64,000 bases of DNA from Pseudopithomyces maydicus. Its lineage: Eukaryota > Ascomycota > Dothideomycetes > Pleosporales > Didymosphaeriaceae. Shown piece by piece: positions 34,446-44,634 of this stretch; within the stretch, counting starts at the first letter, position 1; each line of letters starts with the position of its first letter. The stretch spans positions 434,001 to 498,000 of the forward strand of contig JANTUC010000005.1 of NCBI GenBank assembly GCA_026873275.1, given 5' to 3'. A program made the position numbers and the translations under genes. Under the pieces are notes generated by a model. The model did no database searches and had not been told where the DNA came from. It saw only the letters and a list, made by a program, of their open reading frames with translations.

Positions 34446-35932
34446 ATGTCTCTGCCACTCCCACCGCTACCCGATCTCATCCTCGAGCAAATTTCTGGGA
34501 AGAAATTCGGTATGATTGGTTTCTAATCCTCTGGCTCAAAGGGAGGCCCGCTTACATTCTCCTAGAGCTCGTCGACACAACTACCTTCTTGGGCCCCGAG
34601 AAATGGCTCATTCCCGATGGGCCGAAACACATGATCGGCGACAGCGGCGTTGCCCAGCCGAGCCAAAGTTATCTCACGGCCGACCTCAAGGCCAAAATCC
34701 TACAAGGCGACTTCGCAGCCCTTGCGGCCGCTCGCAAGAACAACCAGCTCGACCTCCAGCCCAACCTTACGTCGATGAACCAGAGCAAAGATCCAACATC
34801 TGCGGGATTCGTAACCGTCACCAATCAGTCAAATGGTCAGAAGTATCGTATCTGTGCTAGCAATTCTGGCTGGGTTTGGTCTTATACTACTTCCATGACC
34901 CAGTCCGTAGCCGACGATGGCAACACCACGACTCAGTGCGTCGTCCAGACCGGTTCCTATTCCAAGACTGGCCAGATTCTCGGACTGTCGTACCAGACCT
35001 TGACGAATATGCCAACGGACCTGACCGTCATCGGAGCCAGTGTCATGGTCTCCTTGGTCGTTGGGAACATGGTCAAACAGATGGTCCTGGGTGCCATTTA
35101 CCAAGCTGCAATGACTGCAGCCGTTGATGCAGCTGCGAGCGGGGCCGTTGCTGGAGGCTTCATGATTGGTGAGACAGCGGCATTGGTGGGAGCGTACATC
35201 ATTTCTGGGTTGGCGGCCGGTGTTGCCGGTGCCATTATCGCAGTCATCATCTTCTACTTGGCTGATTTTCTCCATCGGTCGTATGGACTGACAGTACAAA
35301 TTTATAACTGGGACACGACGGTGACCTGGAATGTCACTGACTGGTATGCGGACAACGCCGTGGTTGCGCAAGGCAATGCAGGCAGTGGGCCATGGAAGGC
35401 TGTCTCCTTGCTTCCGGTTCAAAGTAAGCTTTCTGGGTCGATCAGAACGTCACAATTCCATTAACGTGCCACGTCTAGACAGTGTTCCCGGTCCCTTCGG
35501 ACCCATCCCTGCAGATAACCCAGTAGCGCAGTACGCCGTCTACGCCTTCCAGAATGGTACGTTCGGACATCTCCCGTCTACGATTGTCGAGGCAAGGCTA
35601 ACGAGTCTCAATTTCTAGACAGCGAATGGCTCGAAGGTCTTGGCCTTGCCATGTCCGTCTCATGCGCCAATGCTTCCTTCTATCTCGGCTACGACGTTCG
35701 TCGTTTCGCCCACAATCTCATCGCCTTGTCCCAAGATACAAAGCGCCCCATGGCAGACTGGTACAATGACAGCTCTTCTTGGCGCCCTTCTGGGGACTCT
35801 AGCTATACTACGAGCTTGACTGGACGCCCTGATTTGACCGTCACATGCATCACCGATGCGTTGGACGGCAATGATCGTACATACAACTATGATGTACACA
35901 TTGGGCTGCAGCAGAGCGTGAACAAGAAGTAA
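34446..35932 (+). CDS. orphan protein with long hydrophobic core
   Basis: Unrecognised 437-aa protein. Exons: 34446-34509, 34566-35423, 35479-35556, 35619-35932; all GT-AG with consistent phase. I choose ATG 34446 (MSLPLPPLPDLILEQISGKK) with a 56-nt first intron carrying a CTAAT branch, because splicing joins a short amphipathic N-terminus to ELVDTTTFLGPEKWLIPDG. Reading straight from 34355 would instead add a hydrophobic stretch. Layout: soluble N-terminal part (to about 160), then roughly 100 hydrophobic, Gly/Ala-rich residues (VIGASVMVSLVVGNMV, AVDAAASGAVAGGF, LVGAYIISGLAAGVAGAIIA) that could form two or three membrane helices. A C-terminal half rich in aromatic and beta-prone sequence follows (GLTVQIYNWDTTVTWNVTDW, FYLGYDVRRFAHNL). 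No signal peptide. The hydrophobic-hairpin-between-beta-domains layout recalls proteins that insert into membranes, but that is inference and no family is claimed. Confidence 0.75.
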
Positions 35933-36327
35933 TGTGTCACCCGTGCGCAGAGTGGAGATATTTTGCTTGCTTTCGCTCGACACTCGTTTGAACATGGCCG
36001 TAGGTCACGTTTGGCTTGCTATTTCTTTGGCGCGTATACCAGTTTGACTTTTTTCCACGCTCATTACATAGCTCATATACTATAATTCAAGCACTATTGC
36101 TTCAATGTTCTTGTTTGGGAGATCGTATACGTATCATGTACGCTGATCTGTCAAGGAGAAGGTTACAACCTCAAGAGTTACCCTATTCAAGAGAAGTACT
36201 TCCGGTATTAAATCCCCGCACAAAGAAAGGAAACACATGTATGACCTGTACCAATCATCTATACGATACCACACATCTCCAACCCCATATCCCAATACCA
36301 AGATCTAACCCCCACCAACCCTCTCTC
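35933..36327. other. spacer between convergent genes
   Basis: About 400 bases holding the 3' ends of the 34446 gene (+) and the 36328 gene (-). C-rich toward the right end. No further feature seen. Confidence 0.4.
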
Positions 36328-37027
36328 CTAAACCCCTCTCCCATCCCTCACGTCATCTACCCTATTCCCGTTCCCATTCTCCTTCTTCTTCTCCATGCCA
36401 ACCATCTCTACAACCCCCATCCCACTCCCCACCCTCCTATTCCAAACCCACACCCCACCACCTATACACGCCGTCGTCCCCACAACCGCTAGCACAATCG
36501 CGATTGAGAACTTGATGGCTCGTGCGCGCTCATCGTTGGAAGACTGGGATGACGATGGCGATGGCGATGCTGATGCTGATGCTAATACCGATATCGTTGG
36601 TGAAGCGCTCAATACCGATGATGGCGATGTTTGCAGTACTGAGGTTGCAGCGGCAGTAGCAGCAGCAGTCGTAGCCGTTCGTCTCGACAACGTCAAAGCC
36701 GGGACCTCATCCCTCCGCACCCTGGCTACCCCCTTCGACTCCGAATCCCTAACCCCCTTATCTAATGGGGGCGTAATTAATTACCGTCTTCTGCGATTGG
36801 GGAGAGTACATGAACGCACCTTCACCGCTATCTTCCCCACTAATCCCACCGTGCAGCGTGAGTGGTACAGGACCAGACGTGCTGGGCTGCCATTTCACGC
36901 TGTCATTTGTGTCTGCGTAGACTACATCTCCGGCTTGGGACTGAATGAACGGGCTTTGAGGGGCGCAGAGGGAGAGCTGGATGGGGAGAAGAAGAAAAAG
37001 AAGGGAGAGGAGTGGCAAGAGGAGCAT
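36328..37027 (-). CDS. small signal-peptide/TM protein
   Basis: Predicted 213-aa type I membrane protein of unknown role. Exons 37027-36820 and 36761-36328; the intron is GTGCGT...TTAG, 58 nt, phase 1, restoring the frame as GEDKGVRDSE. N-terminus is a strong signal peptide (MLLLPLLSLLFLLLPIQLSLC-A), then a polar ectodomain (GDVVYADTNDSVKW), an Ala/Thr/Ser-rich stalk (TATTAAATAAATSVLQTSPSS) and a TM helix (FSIAIVLAVVGTTACIGGGV) followed by WNRR and a basic tail. The opposite strand has a 237-aa open frame (36395-37108) without motifs. I prefer the minus strand because signal peptide, stalk, TM and basic stop-transfer occur in the right order. Same architecture as the 29938 and 44635 genes but no obvious sequence similarity. 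Confidence 0.6.
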
Positions 37028-37650
37028 TGTTACGGGATATTAATTGACGGGCGGGATAGTGCTTGGACTTGGGAGGAAGATGGAGAGGAAGGTGGTTTGG
37101 TCGTCTAGGAGGCACAGTATATTAAGGGTAGATGGAATCGCGAGTTTTTACTTGGATGGGGAGTGAATGCATGGGCTGAGTGCTGGATGTGGCTGGAGCT
37201 AGGGTGAGACAGTGGATGGTGTTGAGAGGGCGAGGAATTTTTGCGTACGGTGCTTGGTTTCTAGATTTAGTTGTATCTTGTGGTGGTCAAGATGAATGTA
37301 TTGTAATTCAGTTGTTGGCTGTGACATATTAGAATCATACAGATTTCTATTATCGTCGCTGTTGCTCTATACAAGGGATACTTAGATTTCAAAGACCTCC
37401 TTCAGCCACGGCCGTGCTTCAGGCCATGGCGACCGTGTTTCGAAACACAACCTATCATTGAAATCATCCTACCCCTTTCTCCAGTCAATCGAGAAAAACA
37501 ACAGTACTTCCACCCCAGCACACATTTCGATCGACGCCTCCACCACATAACTAACCACCATGAACAAATAAATCACATCATCTTCTATTTCTGTATGACC
37601 CCTGGCTCCCAAGAGTCCCAACTAAAACCTACTCCCCGGGCCCCGCCTCC
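37028..37650. other. intergenic region
   Basis: About 620 bases between two minus-strand genes: promoter of the small TM gene and 3' flank of the STB6-like gene. Nothing else recognised. Confidence 0.4.
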
Positions 37651-40338
37651 CTACAACCCCACCAACATCCTCAGCCCCCACTCCAACCACCCTTGCTTCC
37701 CACCCCCGAGCATCCCCTCCGCCTCATCAACTCTATCTTCCAGCCCCTCCACCAACCTCTCCAATTCCTCCACCCCATCCTCCACATCGTCGACCTTGCT
37801 CCTCAAACTACCAATCTCGTACTCCAACTTATCACTCAGCATGCCCAAATCCCGTATTCCATCCTGCAGCTCTGCTCTATTCCTCGACACGATCTCGTGC
37901 GCGTCCTCCCTCAGACTCTGGTAGTTTTCTAGTGCAGGGTAATACAGGCTCTCGAGCTGCATCGTGTCCTGCGAGGTGGATGCGTCGAGGGAGTTGATGT
38001 CTTCGATGTGGGCGCTGACCCAGTGGGCGTCGAGGGAGGAGAGGAGCGCGAGTTTGTGGTGTAGTCGTTTGGCTTCTTCCGAGATGAGGGCGGTGGTGGC
38101 GAAGGCGGTGGGGAGATCCTGATCGAGCTCTGAGACTATAGGGTCAGGTGGGACGACGTCGGACCAGCGGAGAACGCTTTCTTCTGCGATGCTGAACGAG
38201 AGATGGCGAGGCCACCAGTCGTCGTTTCGGTGGGTTTGGTGGTATGGGTCTAGTTGGTCTGCGGACTGGGTGCGGCGAAGTAATGGGTGGATTTCCTGTG
38301 TTTGGTCGTATGGGAGCTTGCTGTTTAGATCTACGCCACGATAGATTGAGCCTGCGATGGACGGTTCTGCGGTGGGCGGTTTGGATGCTGCTTGGTCATC
38401 GGTCGGGGTTCTATCAGAAGTGGTTGATCCGTGGTGGCCATCCAGCTGGCTGTTGAGATGACTTAGATCAAGAACACTGGTCGAGGTTGCAGGTGTCTCG
38501 GTAATGACCTTTGCAATTGTTGGACCGTGGTTGCTGACGGTGCGGCGACTGGAGAGGGCTTCGCGACGGAGGTCTCTACTTTGTCTTGATTCACCGAATT
38601 TGGTCGATGAAGAGCCGTCTGCGCTTGGAGGAACCGAAGACCAATTGTCTGTTCTTGTCTGTTGAAGTTGGATCGAATTGCGATTTGATTCGTCTTTGGA
38701 TGGTTTGGGTTGGTGGTTGCGTCGACCGACCACGTCTTTGATACGATTGAACCCGCTTCCCGATTCAATCTTTTCTGTAGCACGCTTGATGACGGCACGC
38801 TTCGAATTCGGGTCCTTGTCGTTTCCCTGTGCATCAATCATGGGTTGTGTATCAGTACGTTTCACATCTTTGTTTTCATGCTTGGAAAGGTCATGGTCCT
38901 TGAGTGTCGATTCTCTCTTGATCAAGTTTGCAATGTGCGTCGTGGCTCGGTCATCCGGCGACGTAGAATGCTCTTCTCGGGGCAGGCGGCTGAACATGTC
39001 TCCACTTGCCGTCTTTCGGGGCTTCCCATACCACAGCCATTTTGACCGCTCTCCAGAAACCAACTCGACGAATCGATCGATATCTGTGGTCTCAATGTCG
39101 GCAATACCGGCCTTCTCACCTGCACCGACCATGCCCATGACCATCTCGCCGCCCTTTCCTCCAAGCTCGGCGACAGCGCCTTTGAAGACCCTGGGCACAG
39201 CCCAACTCTCTTTACTTGCAGCTTTGGCTGTAGCGCGACGCAGCCTCTCTAATGTCTGCCGATCAATGTAGCGGGTTTTTGCAATCCTCTGATCCTTTTG
39301 GAAGTAGGAAATGCCTCGCCTCGTGCTCTCAATGTCGAAAACGTCCTTGGAAACGGGTGCATTGTATGCGCGCAGTCTGTTCCGTACACCCATAAGCATC
39401 CCGAGAAGGGCCGCGACGGTGGTAGGGCCGAGGACGCCGTCGTGAGGTTCCACCGTGTAGTACTCATTGCCGAATTCGACCCACCAGTCGTTGATGGCTT
39501 TCTCCGTCACGTCGCACAACAAACCATCTGCATATGCGGCTTCTAGCTTGCCAAACAACATCAAGGCAACCTGACAGAGCTTCACGAGCTCGATGACGGA
39601 GCTGTTCAGCGGGATCTTGTCGCTTGTACGGTACAGCTGGTGGAATTTGGCCTGGGTGGCACCGCTTGGCGGAGCGAGCTTGATGCCAGTTCGACCAGAA
39701 CATCCAAGGCGCTTGAGGTTCTCGTTGACGAAGAAGAGCTCGCGGTTCTTCTTGATGTCACCGTCCGGTATGGGAATGATTGTCAAGGACGAAGGAAAGC
39801 TGCTCAGATTCGTGATCATGACGGTGCCCCATGTCGTCTCTCTCCTGCGTGCGTGGAACTGGTGCAGGGCCTTGAAGTAGGTGCGCAGCTGGGGTGACCA
39901 CTTGGACTCGTCTTTGGGCACGCTCAGTACGTATCCGGATACGACATCTTTGGGGTCGCCAGTGTAGTTTGTGATGATGAAGGTGGGATGGATGCGAGAG
40001 CACGCCCATTGCTCGACAAGATAGATCTCGTAGCCTTCTATTTTCTCGCGGCGAGACAGCACCTGGGTGTCGGCGTCTTCTTCCAGGTAGCGGGCGGCGA
40101 CGGGATCGGTCAGGACGAAACGCTGATGGGTCGCGGGAGGCGAGTCGGGGCTGCCGTCGTCGGCTTGGGTGGGCACTGTAGACAGGTCGAGCGGGTTCGT
40201 CTTGGTGGGCTTGAGGGCGTTGGGCTGGGGTGCAGGCTCGGTGGGTGAAGACACGGCCTGTCGGTTGCGGTGCTCGGTATCGCGCCCTCTGTCCATGTCG
40301 CGAGAGGCGGCGGTCATGACGGGGAGATTGTAGGACAT
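37651..40338 (-). CDS. STB6: STB6-like Sin3-binding protein
   Basis: Homologue of yeast Stb6/Stb2, proteins associated with the Sin3 histone-deacetylase complex. Single exon, 895 aa from ATG 40338. Residues about 55-210 form the STB6 N-terminal domain: RFVLTDPVAARYLEEDAD, REKIEGYEIYLVEQWACSR, HPTFIITNYTGDP, ELFFVNENLKRLGCSGR. A second conserved block covers FHQLYRTSDKIPLNSSVIEL and WWVEFGNEYYTVEPHDGVLGPTTVAALLG in two parts. Then a long disordered Ser/Thr/Asp region follows, and a C-terminal coiled coil (LSDKLEYEIGSLRSKVDDVE, ELERLVEGLEDRVDEAEG). The frame stays open to 40884, with an ATG at 40644 that would add 102 residues including NPYQGPRPVN. That start is possible, since it would not overlap the divergent GID2 coding region. 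I keep 40338 as the conservative start. Confidence 0.85.
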   Translation of the reverse strand: MSYNLPVMTAASRDMDRGRDTEHRNRQAVSSPTEPAPQPNALKPTKTNPLDLSTVPTQADDGSPDSPPATHQRFVLTDPVAARYLEEDADTQVLSRREKIEGYEIYLVEQWACSRIHPTFIITNYTGDPKDVVSGYVLSVPKDESKWSPQLRTYFKALHQFHARRRETTWGTVMITNLSSFPSSLTIIPIPDGDIKKNRELFFVNENLKRLGCSGRTGIKLAPPSGATQAKFHQLYRTSDKIPLNSSVIELVKLCQVALMLFGKLEAAYADGLLCDVTEKAINDWWVEFGNEYYTVEPHDGVLGPTTVAALLGMLMGVRNRLRAYNAPVSKDVFDIESTRRGISYFQKDQRIAKTRYIDRQTLERLRRATAKAASKESWAVPRVFKGAVAELGGKGGEMVMGMVGAGEKAGIADIETTDIDRFVELVSGERSKWLWYGKPRKTASGDMFSRLPREEHSTSPDDRATTHIANLIKRESTLKDHDLSKHENKDVKRTDTQPMIDAQGNDKDPNSKRAVIKRATEKIESGSGFNRIKDVVGRRNHQPKPSKDESNRNSIQLQQTRTDNWSSVPPSADGSSSTKFGESRQSRDLRREALSSRRTVSNHGPTIAKVITETPATSTSVLDLSHLNSQLDGHHGSTTSDRTPTDDQAASKPPTAEPSIAGSIYRGVDLNSKLPYDQTQEIHPLLRRTQSADQLDPYHQTHRNDDWWPRHLSFSIAEESVLRWSDVVPPDPIVSELDQDLPTAFATTALISEEAKRLHHKLALLSSLDAHWVSAHIEDINSLDASTSQDTMQLESLYYPALENYQSLREDAHEIVSRNRAELQDGIRDLGMLSDKLEYEIGSLRSKVDDVEDGVEELERLVEGLEDRVDEAEGMLGGGKQGWLEWGLRMLVGL

Positions 40339-40820
40339 GGCGGGACGGGGGGTGGTGTTCACGGGTCGAGGTCCTTGGTATGGATTGACGGCAGCTTCAT
40401 CGTGGCCGAGCAAGCTCCGGAGAAGTGAAGAGGAAACGGCGGCGATGTCCTTGCGCGGGCCAGCGAGAAACGAGGGTGTGGCGGCTGGCAGGGAGCAGAG
40501 CGCTATGCATGGTTCGCGATGGCGGGCATCTGGAGGGAGAGAGGCAGCAACGGCGTCGTTATCATCTAACGGGCGGAAGAAAGTGCGGCTCGCCCTGGGA
40601 AAGGCAGTCGATGGGAGCTTCCCCCACACGTCACACGCCTGCATCCCTGCTCCGATCCCCAACCGCCGCCATCGTCCACCACCACCAACTCGCCCAGCCC
40701 CAAGCAACCCGCCCGCCCGCTCGCTGAAGCATGGCCCGTCTGGCCGACCACACTCTCCATTCACTACCAAGCATAATCCGCGCTCTACTCTCATAGCCAC
40801 GCCCCCAAGAAGCAACCACA
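40339..40820. promoter_or_regulatory. shared divergent promoter STB6 / GID2
   Basis: A 482-base, GC-rich interval separates the two divergent starts and must carry both promoters and 5' UTRs. No TATA box is evident. If STB6 starts at 40644 the shared region shrinks to about 176 bases. Confidence 0.5.
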
Positions 40821-42207
40821 ATGGCCCCGCCGACGGGCATGCACGAGCTGCTCGAGCAGTTGGACGTGCTCGAGCAGACGGCAAACCTCTCGCAAAGCAT
40901 AAACGACGTGCAGAGCGTCATCGACCTGCTCACGGCAGCTCGCGATAAGATCGCGGCAGGTACTTTCCCTTGTTGCCCCCTCTGTTCGTCTATCCTCGCT
41001 GACCCAGTCCGCGCAGACCCGCAGACAGCACCCTTGACCCTCGCAAAGGTCCAGGACCCCGTCAAGAAGAAGCTCGAACAGGCCCAGAAGGACATCAAGC
41101 CCATATACTCCGGCCTGAACAAATACGGGAAGGCGCTGGACAAGGCGTGTTGCACCTCGCCCAACCCTTATTATCGTCGACTGACACTCGCCACAGAAGT
41201 TCAAGGACAAGCCGATTCCGCCCGCCTCCAACGATGCCCTCTCTTCGCACCCGAAACTCGTCAACCGGGCAATCTCCATGCACCTCCTCCGGGAAGGAGA
41301 GTTCGACGTCGCTTCCACCTTCATCCAAGAATCGAACCGCAACCCCCGCGCCCCGAGCCCACGCCCAGCACGCCCAACCCTTCCATGGACGACAACACGT
41401 GGGAAACCGACCTTGCCGAGAGTAACTTCAGTTCCGAGAAGCTCCAGTCCCAATTTCGGGAAATGTACCACATACTGCACCAGCTGCGCCAGGAGAGAAA
41501 CCTCGAGCCCGCCGTCAAGTGGGCACGGGAACGCAGTGAGATGTTGGAAGCCAAGGGGAGCAATCTGGAGTTCGAACTGTGCAGGCTGCAGTATGTCTGT
41601 CTGTTCCTTGCCAAGGACCGCGATGCCGACGACGACGAGCCCATGGACGACGGCCCTCAAGGACTGTCGGCCGCGTATGAATATGCCCGCCGCGAATTTG
41701 CACACTTCAAAGGGAGATATGCAAACGAGATACAGCAGCTTGTATGCGCCATGGCATTCTGGGAGAATGTCATCGAATCGCCCTTTCGGAAATACTTTTA
41801 CAACAACACTGCCTGGGAGGAGGTAGCCGCTTCCTTTACCCGAGAGTTCTGCTCGCTCCTCGGTCTCTCCGCCGACTCCCCACTCTACATCGCCGCCACA
41901 GCCGGTGCCATCGCTCTCCCGCACCTCCTCAAGCTCCAGAACATCATGGAGAAAACACGCACAGAATGGACCACCCAAAACGAGCTCCCCGTCGAAATCC
42001 CCCTCCCCCTCCTACCACTTCCACTCCATCTTCGTCTGCCCCGTCTCCAAAGAGCAGGCCACAGAGTCGAATCCCCCCATGATGCTCCCCTGTGGCCACG
42101 TCATCGCCCAGGAATCCCTCGACCGCCTTTCCAAAGGCACCCGCTTCAAATGTCCCTATTGCCCCACCGAGTCGCACCCCCGTGAGGCCCGCAGAGTACG
42201 ATTATAG
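40821..42207 (+). CDS. GID2: GID/CTLH complex RING subunit (Rmd5/RMND5)
   Basis: E3 subunit of the GID/CTLH ubiquitin ligase, which in yeast degrades gluconeogenic enzymes on glucose return. Exons: 40821-40959, 41017-41144, 41197-42207 (426 aa with three restored bases). N-terminal helix MHELLEQLDVLEQTANLSQ; SGLNKYGKALDK|KFKDKPIPP across intron 2; LisH-like VNRAISMHLLREGEFDVAS; CTLH/CRA region QSQFREMYHILHQLRQER and AVKWARERSEML; C-terminal degenerate RING-Gid: FVCPVSKEQ, MMLPCGHVIAQESLDRL, FKCPYCPTES. Intron 2 (41145-41196) begins GC rather than GT but has a CTGAC branch and CAG acceptor. Frame breaks: C5 41343-41347 (one base) and C5 42005-42009 (two bases, giving EIPLPPSYHFHSIF). Divergent from STB6. 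Confidence 0.9.
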
Positions 42208-43357
42208 GATTTCAACCCAGACCACTGCGATAGGCAGCTGCTTGCAAGCTGGTCGTTGGACGTCGAACACGGGTTGAGGGTGGAGAGAGGGTGCTGAATG
42301 CACCTATCGGACGCGTTTGCTCGCCTGAGTCGGATCGAGAGATCTGGTGGGATGATGAGTCGTCAGAGGAAGACGCCAGCGAGATTGGAACAGAGAGCTT
42401 AGGAACGGAAGACTATGGTGTGCAGGGTGAGTCTATATTCTCGGCGTCTCTCCTCGCGCGTAGAGGGGGCTTGGGTGCTCGCAGCGATAGAGGGGTCTTT
42501 GGCACGAGCGGCGATGGCACGGGGTACCAACCTCCGCGCCCGGGGCGAGGATTCATCCCTCGTCCTGATGGATCCGGGTATCGTCCTCCGGGGCCGAGGC
42601 CGTGGGATCCGGATTACCAGGGTGATGGGGCGGGAGGTCAGGCTGAGGGCTCTGGGACAGGTGGATCTGGTGCCCGAAGTAATGGGCAAGGACAAGGACA
42701 TCAACCCTCAGGCTCCATTGGGTGATCTGAAAGGGAATATAAGAGCAAGGCGTGGATAGAGTGAAATGTATGGCTCTGACATCTATCTCCCTATGATGAG
42801 AGCGCGCGGTGCTGTGCTTGGAATTTTTTTCCCTTCATTGTTAGCGTATTTCTTTGTGGTTTACCTCACCACACTTATGGAGAACTCGAGTGGTATTTTT
42901 GCCAATGGAATTTTTAGGCGTATAGGGGTGGTGGAGAGGGAGGGAGGGAGGGTTCCCCTTCACGCATGCAGTTCAGGGGGTTTATGCTAGTGGGTAGTAT
43001 AATGATGGACTACTCTGAGCACTTGAAGTGTTGTGGTGTGTGATGTTGTGAGGATTTACATACATTTTGCATACATGACATTGGTGGTGAGATCTGCTGT
43101 GGGCAGGGTGTGTAGGTGGCGGGCGTCGTATGGGTTGTGTGGTGCTTTGAACATGTCACAGGAGGAACGGGAAATGGAGGATAGATACATGTTGTCCATT
43201 GTTAGAATTTCTATTGAGCTACGTCTATCATGAAAGTGCTGCATTGGGGCGTGCCGAGAAACTCCATTAGAATACATCTCTCACCGTTCCTAGGACGGAG
43301 AAAAACGTAGAGACTAGTTGATAACGTGAATCACTTTCCTCTCTACTGTTCTCACAT
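42208..43357. other. intergenic region
   Basis: About 1.15 kb between the convergent GID2 and zinc-finger genes. Overlapping Gly/Pro-rich frames at 42291-42725 and 42415-42759 were considered. The first has no ATG at its head and no partner exon, so it is probably 3' UTR composition. Confidence 0.4.
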
Positions 43358-44477
43358 CTACAATCGGTGGGTAACAAGGATGGACCTTGCTTTGTTGTCT
43401 ACTCGGCTATATCGATAAAGGTAAACCGAATACGTTTTGTGGTAAAGCCGAGGGATGTCCAGTTCCTTTGTGACCACCATTGCAATAAAATTAATCATCA
43501 ACTCACGTTTATTGCATCGTTCGATCAGTTCGGATAGATACGCTCGATATATCATGTCAAGACATATAGGACAGAAATGATATACAGGGTCCCTCATCAG
43601 ATCAAACCAGAAGGGTAGGTGGAAGTCCGCATTGTGAATCTTGTTGATCTGGACCATGAATTCGTATTGTCCTGGAACACTGTCGAACTTTTGCAGTAGG
43701 TCGTAGATCTGGGTATGCATTCGAGCTTCGAGCAGGACGCTTACCAGTAAGTCTTCCTGCTGTTTATTTGCAACCAGGTAATCTCTCCTGAGACGAGCGT
43801 ACTCGTCAGCAGTGACGTATTCCTCGACGTTCCGCTTACGCTTCCCCTTTCGCTTCGTTGCGCATTGAATCGCTACTTTTGTCCTCGGTCGACCGGGAGT
43901 ACCGCGGCTCACGCTTCCCTTCATTCCTTCTTTCTTGAAATGTATATCTACGATATGCTAACACAATCTATCAGCTTGGTCTCTACCATGCTCACAGGAA
44001 TGTCAAACTAACCTTCCTCACTGCAGCGCCTTTCCCCGTGAAGGATTTGCTGCATATGCTACATACCGTGGTTTCGCTCTTGACAACATAGACTGGATCT
44101 TCTAGGGGCCGAACATCCAGGCTGGAGGGTGCTTCAAGATTTGTACCGGTGATGGGTTGCGGCATGGAAGCTGTGGGCATGAGTGTAGCTGAGTCGAGAT
44201 CGAAGTCGAAGTCGAAGCCTTGTAAGATGGAAGAAGGGCTCGTGGCAATCGCGAACGCGTTTGATTGGTGGGGGCCATCATCCATAGCTACATCGTTGAA
44301 TGCAGGCCAGGGCTCGTTTTCATGCGTTGCATCAAGAGCTTGATGGGGATCAACCCAGCCCATGAGTGGGAGATCATCCAACATCATGTCATCTGTAGAC
44401 GAGCCGTTGGTCATCGTCATTTCCGAGCGGTCTGGTTGTGTAAGGCTGTGGTTCATTGTTGGACGCTTCAAGACCAT
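43358..44477 (-). CDS. C2H2 zinc-finger protein, finger split by an intron
   Basis: Predicted nuclear protein, 354 aa, unknown target. Exons 44477-44013 and 43957-43358; the intron is GTTAGT...GTTAG, 55 nt, phase 0, with a CTGAT branch. Exon 1 is acidic and disordered (DDMMLDDLPLMGWVD, FDFDFDLDSATL), a possible activation region, and ends with the Cys half of a finger: VCSICSKSFTGKGAAVRK. Exon 2 supplies the His half (HIVDIH) and then a basic stretch (GRPRTK, KRKGKRKRN). A helical domain follows (YARLRRDYLVANKQQEDLLVSVLL), and its CPIC (HFCPICLDMIY) hints at a second metal site. The acceptor at 43958 is chosen because only it yields both histidines. Two candidate starts: 44477 or 44456, the latter with A at -3. 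The family outside the finger is not recognised. Confidence 0.75.
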
Positions 44478-44634
44478 GTGCGGTCACGCTCGGGTGGTAG
44501 TTGCTATCTGGGAATTAAGTAGAAGGGTGATGGAAGATTTCCGCCACTGTTTCCAGTAAAAAGCTGGATGTTAAGAGAGGTCAAGAGGATGTGCCGGAGG
44601 GTCAGCCTAATATTCACATTTCATAGAAGGTTCG

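Noticed and set aside
40791..41978. 395-codon open frame antisense to GID2
   Set aside because: Mirror of a conserved CTLH protein; no recognisable domain.
42291..42725. 144-codon Gly/Pro-rich frame after GID2
   Set aside because: Opens with GTG rather than ATG and no upstream exon was found; likely GID2 3' UTR.
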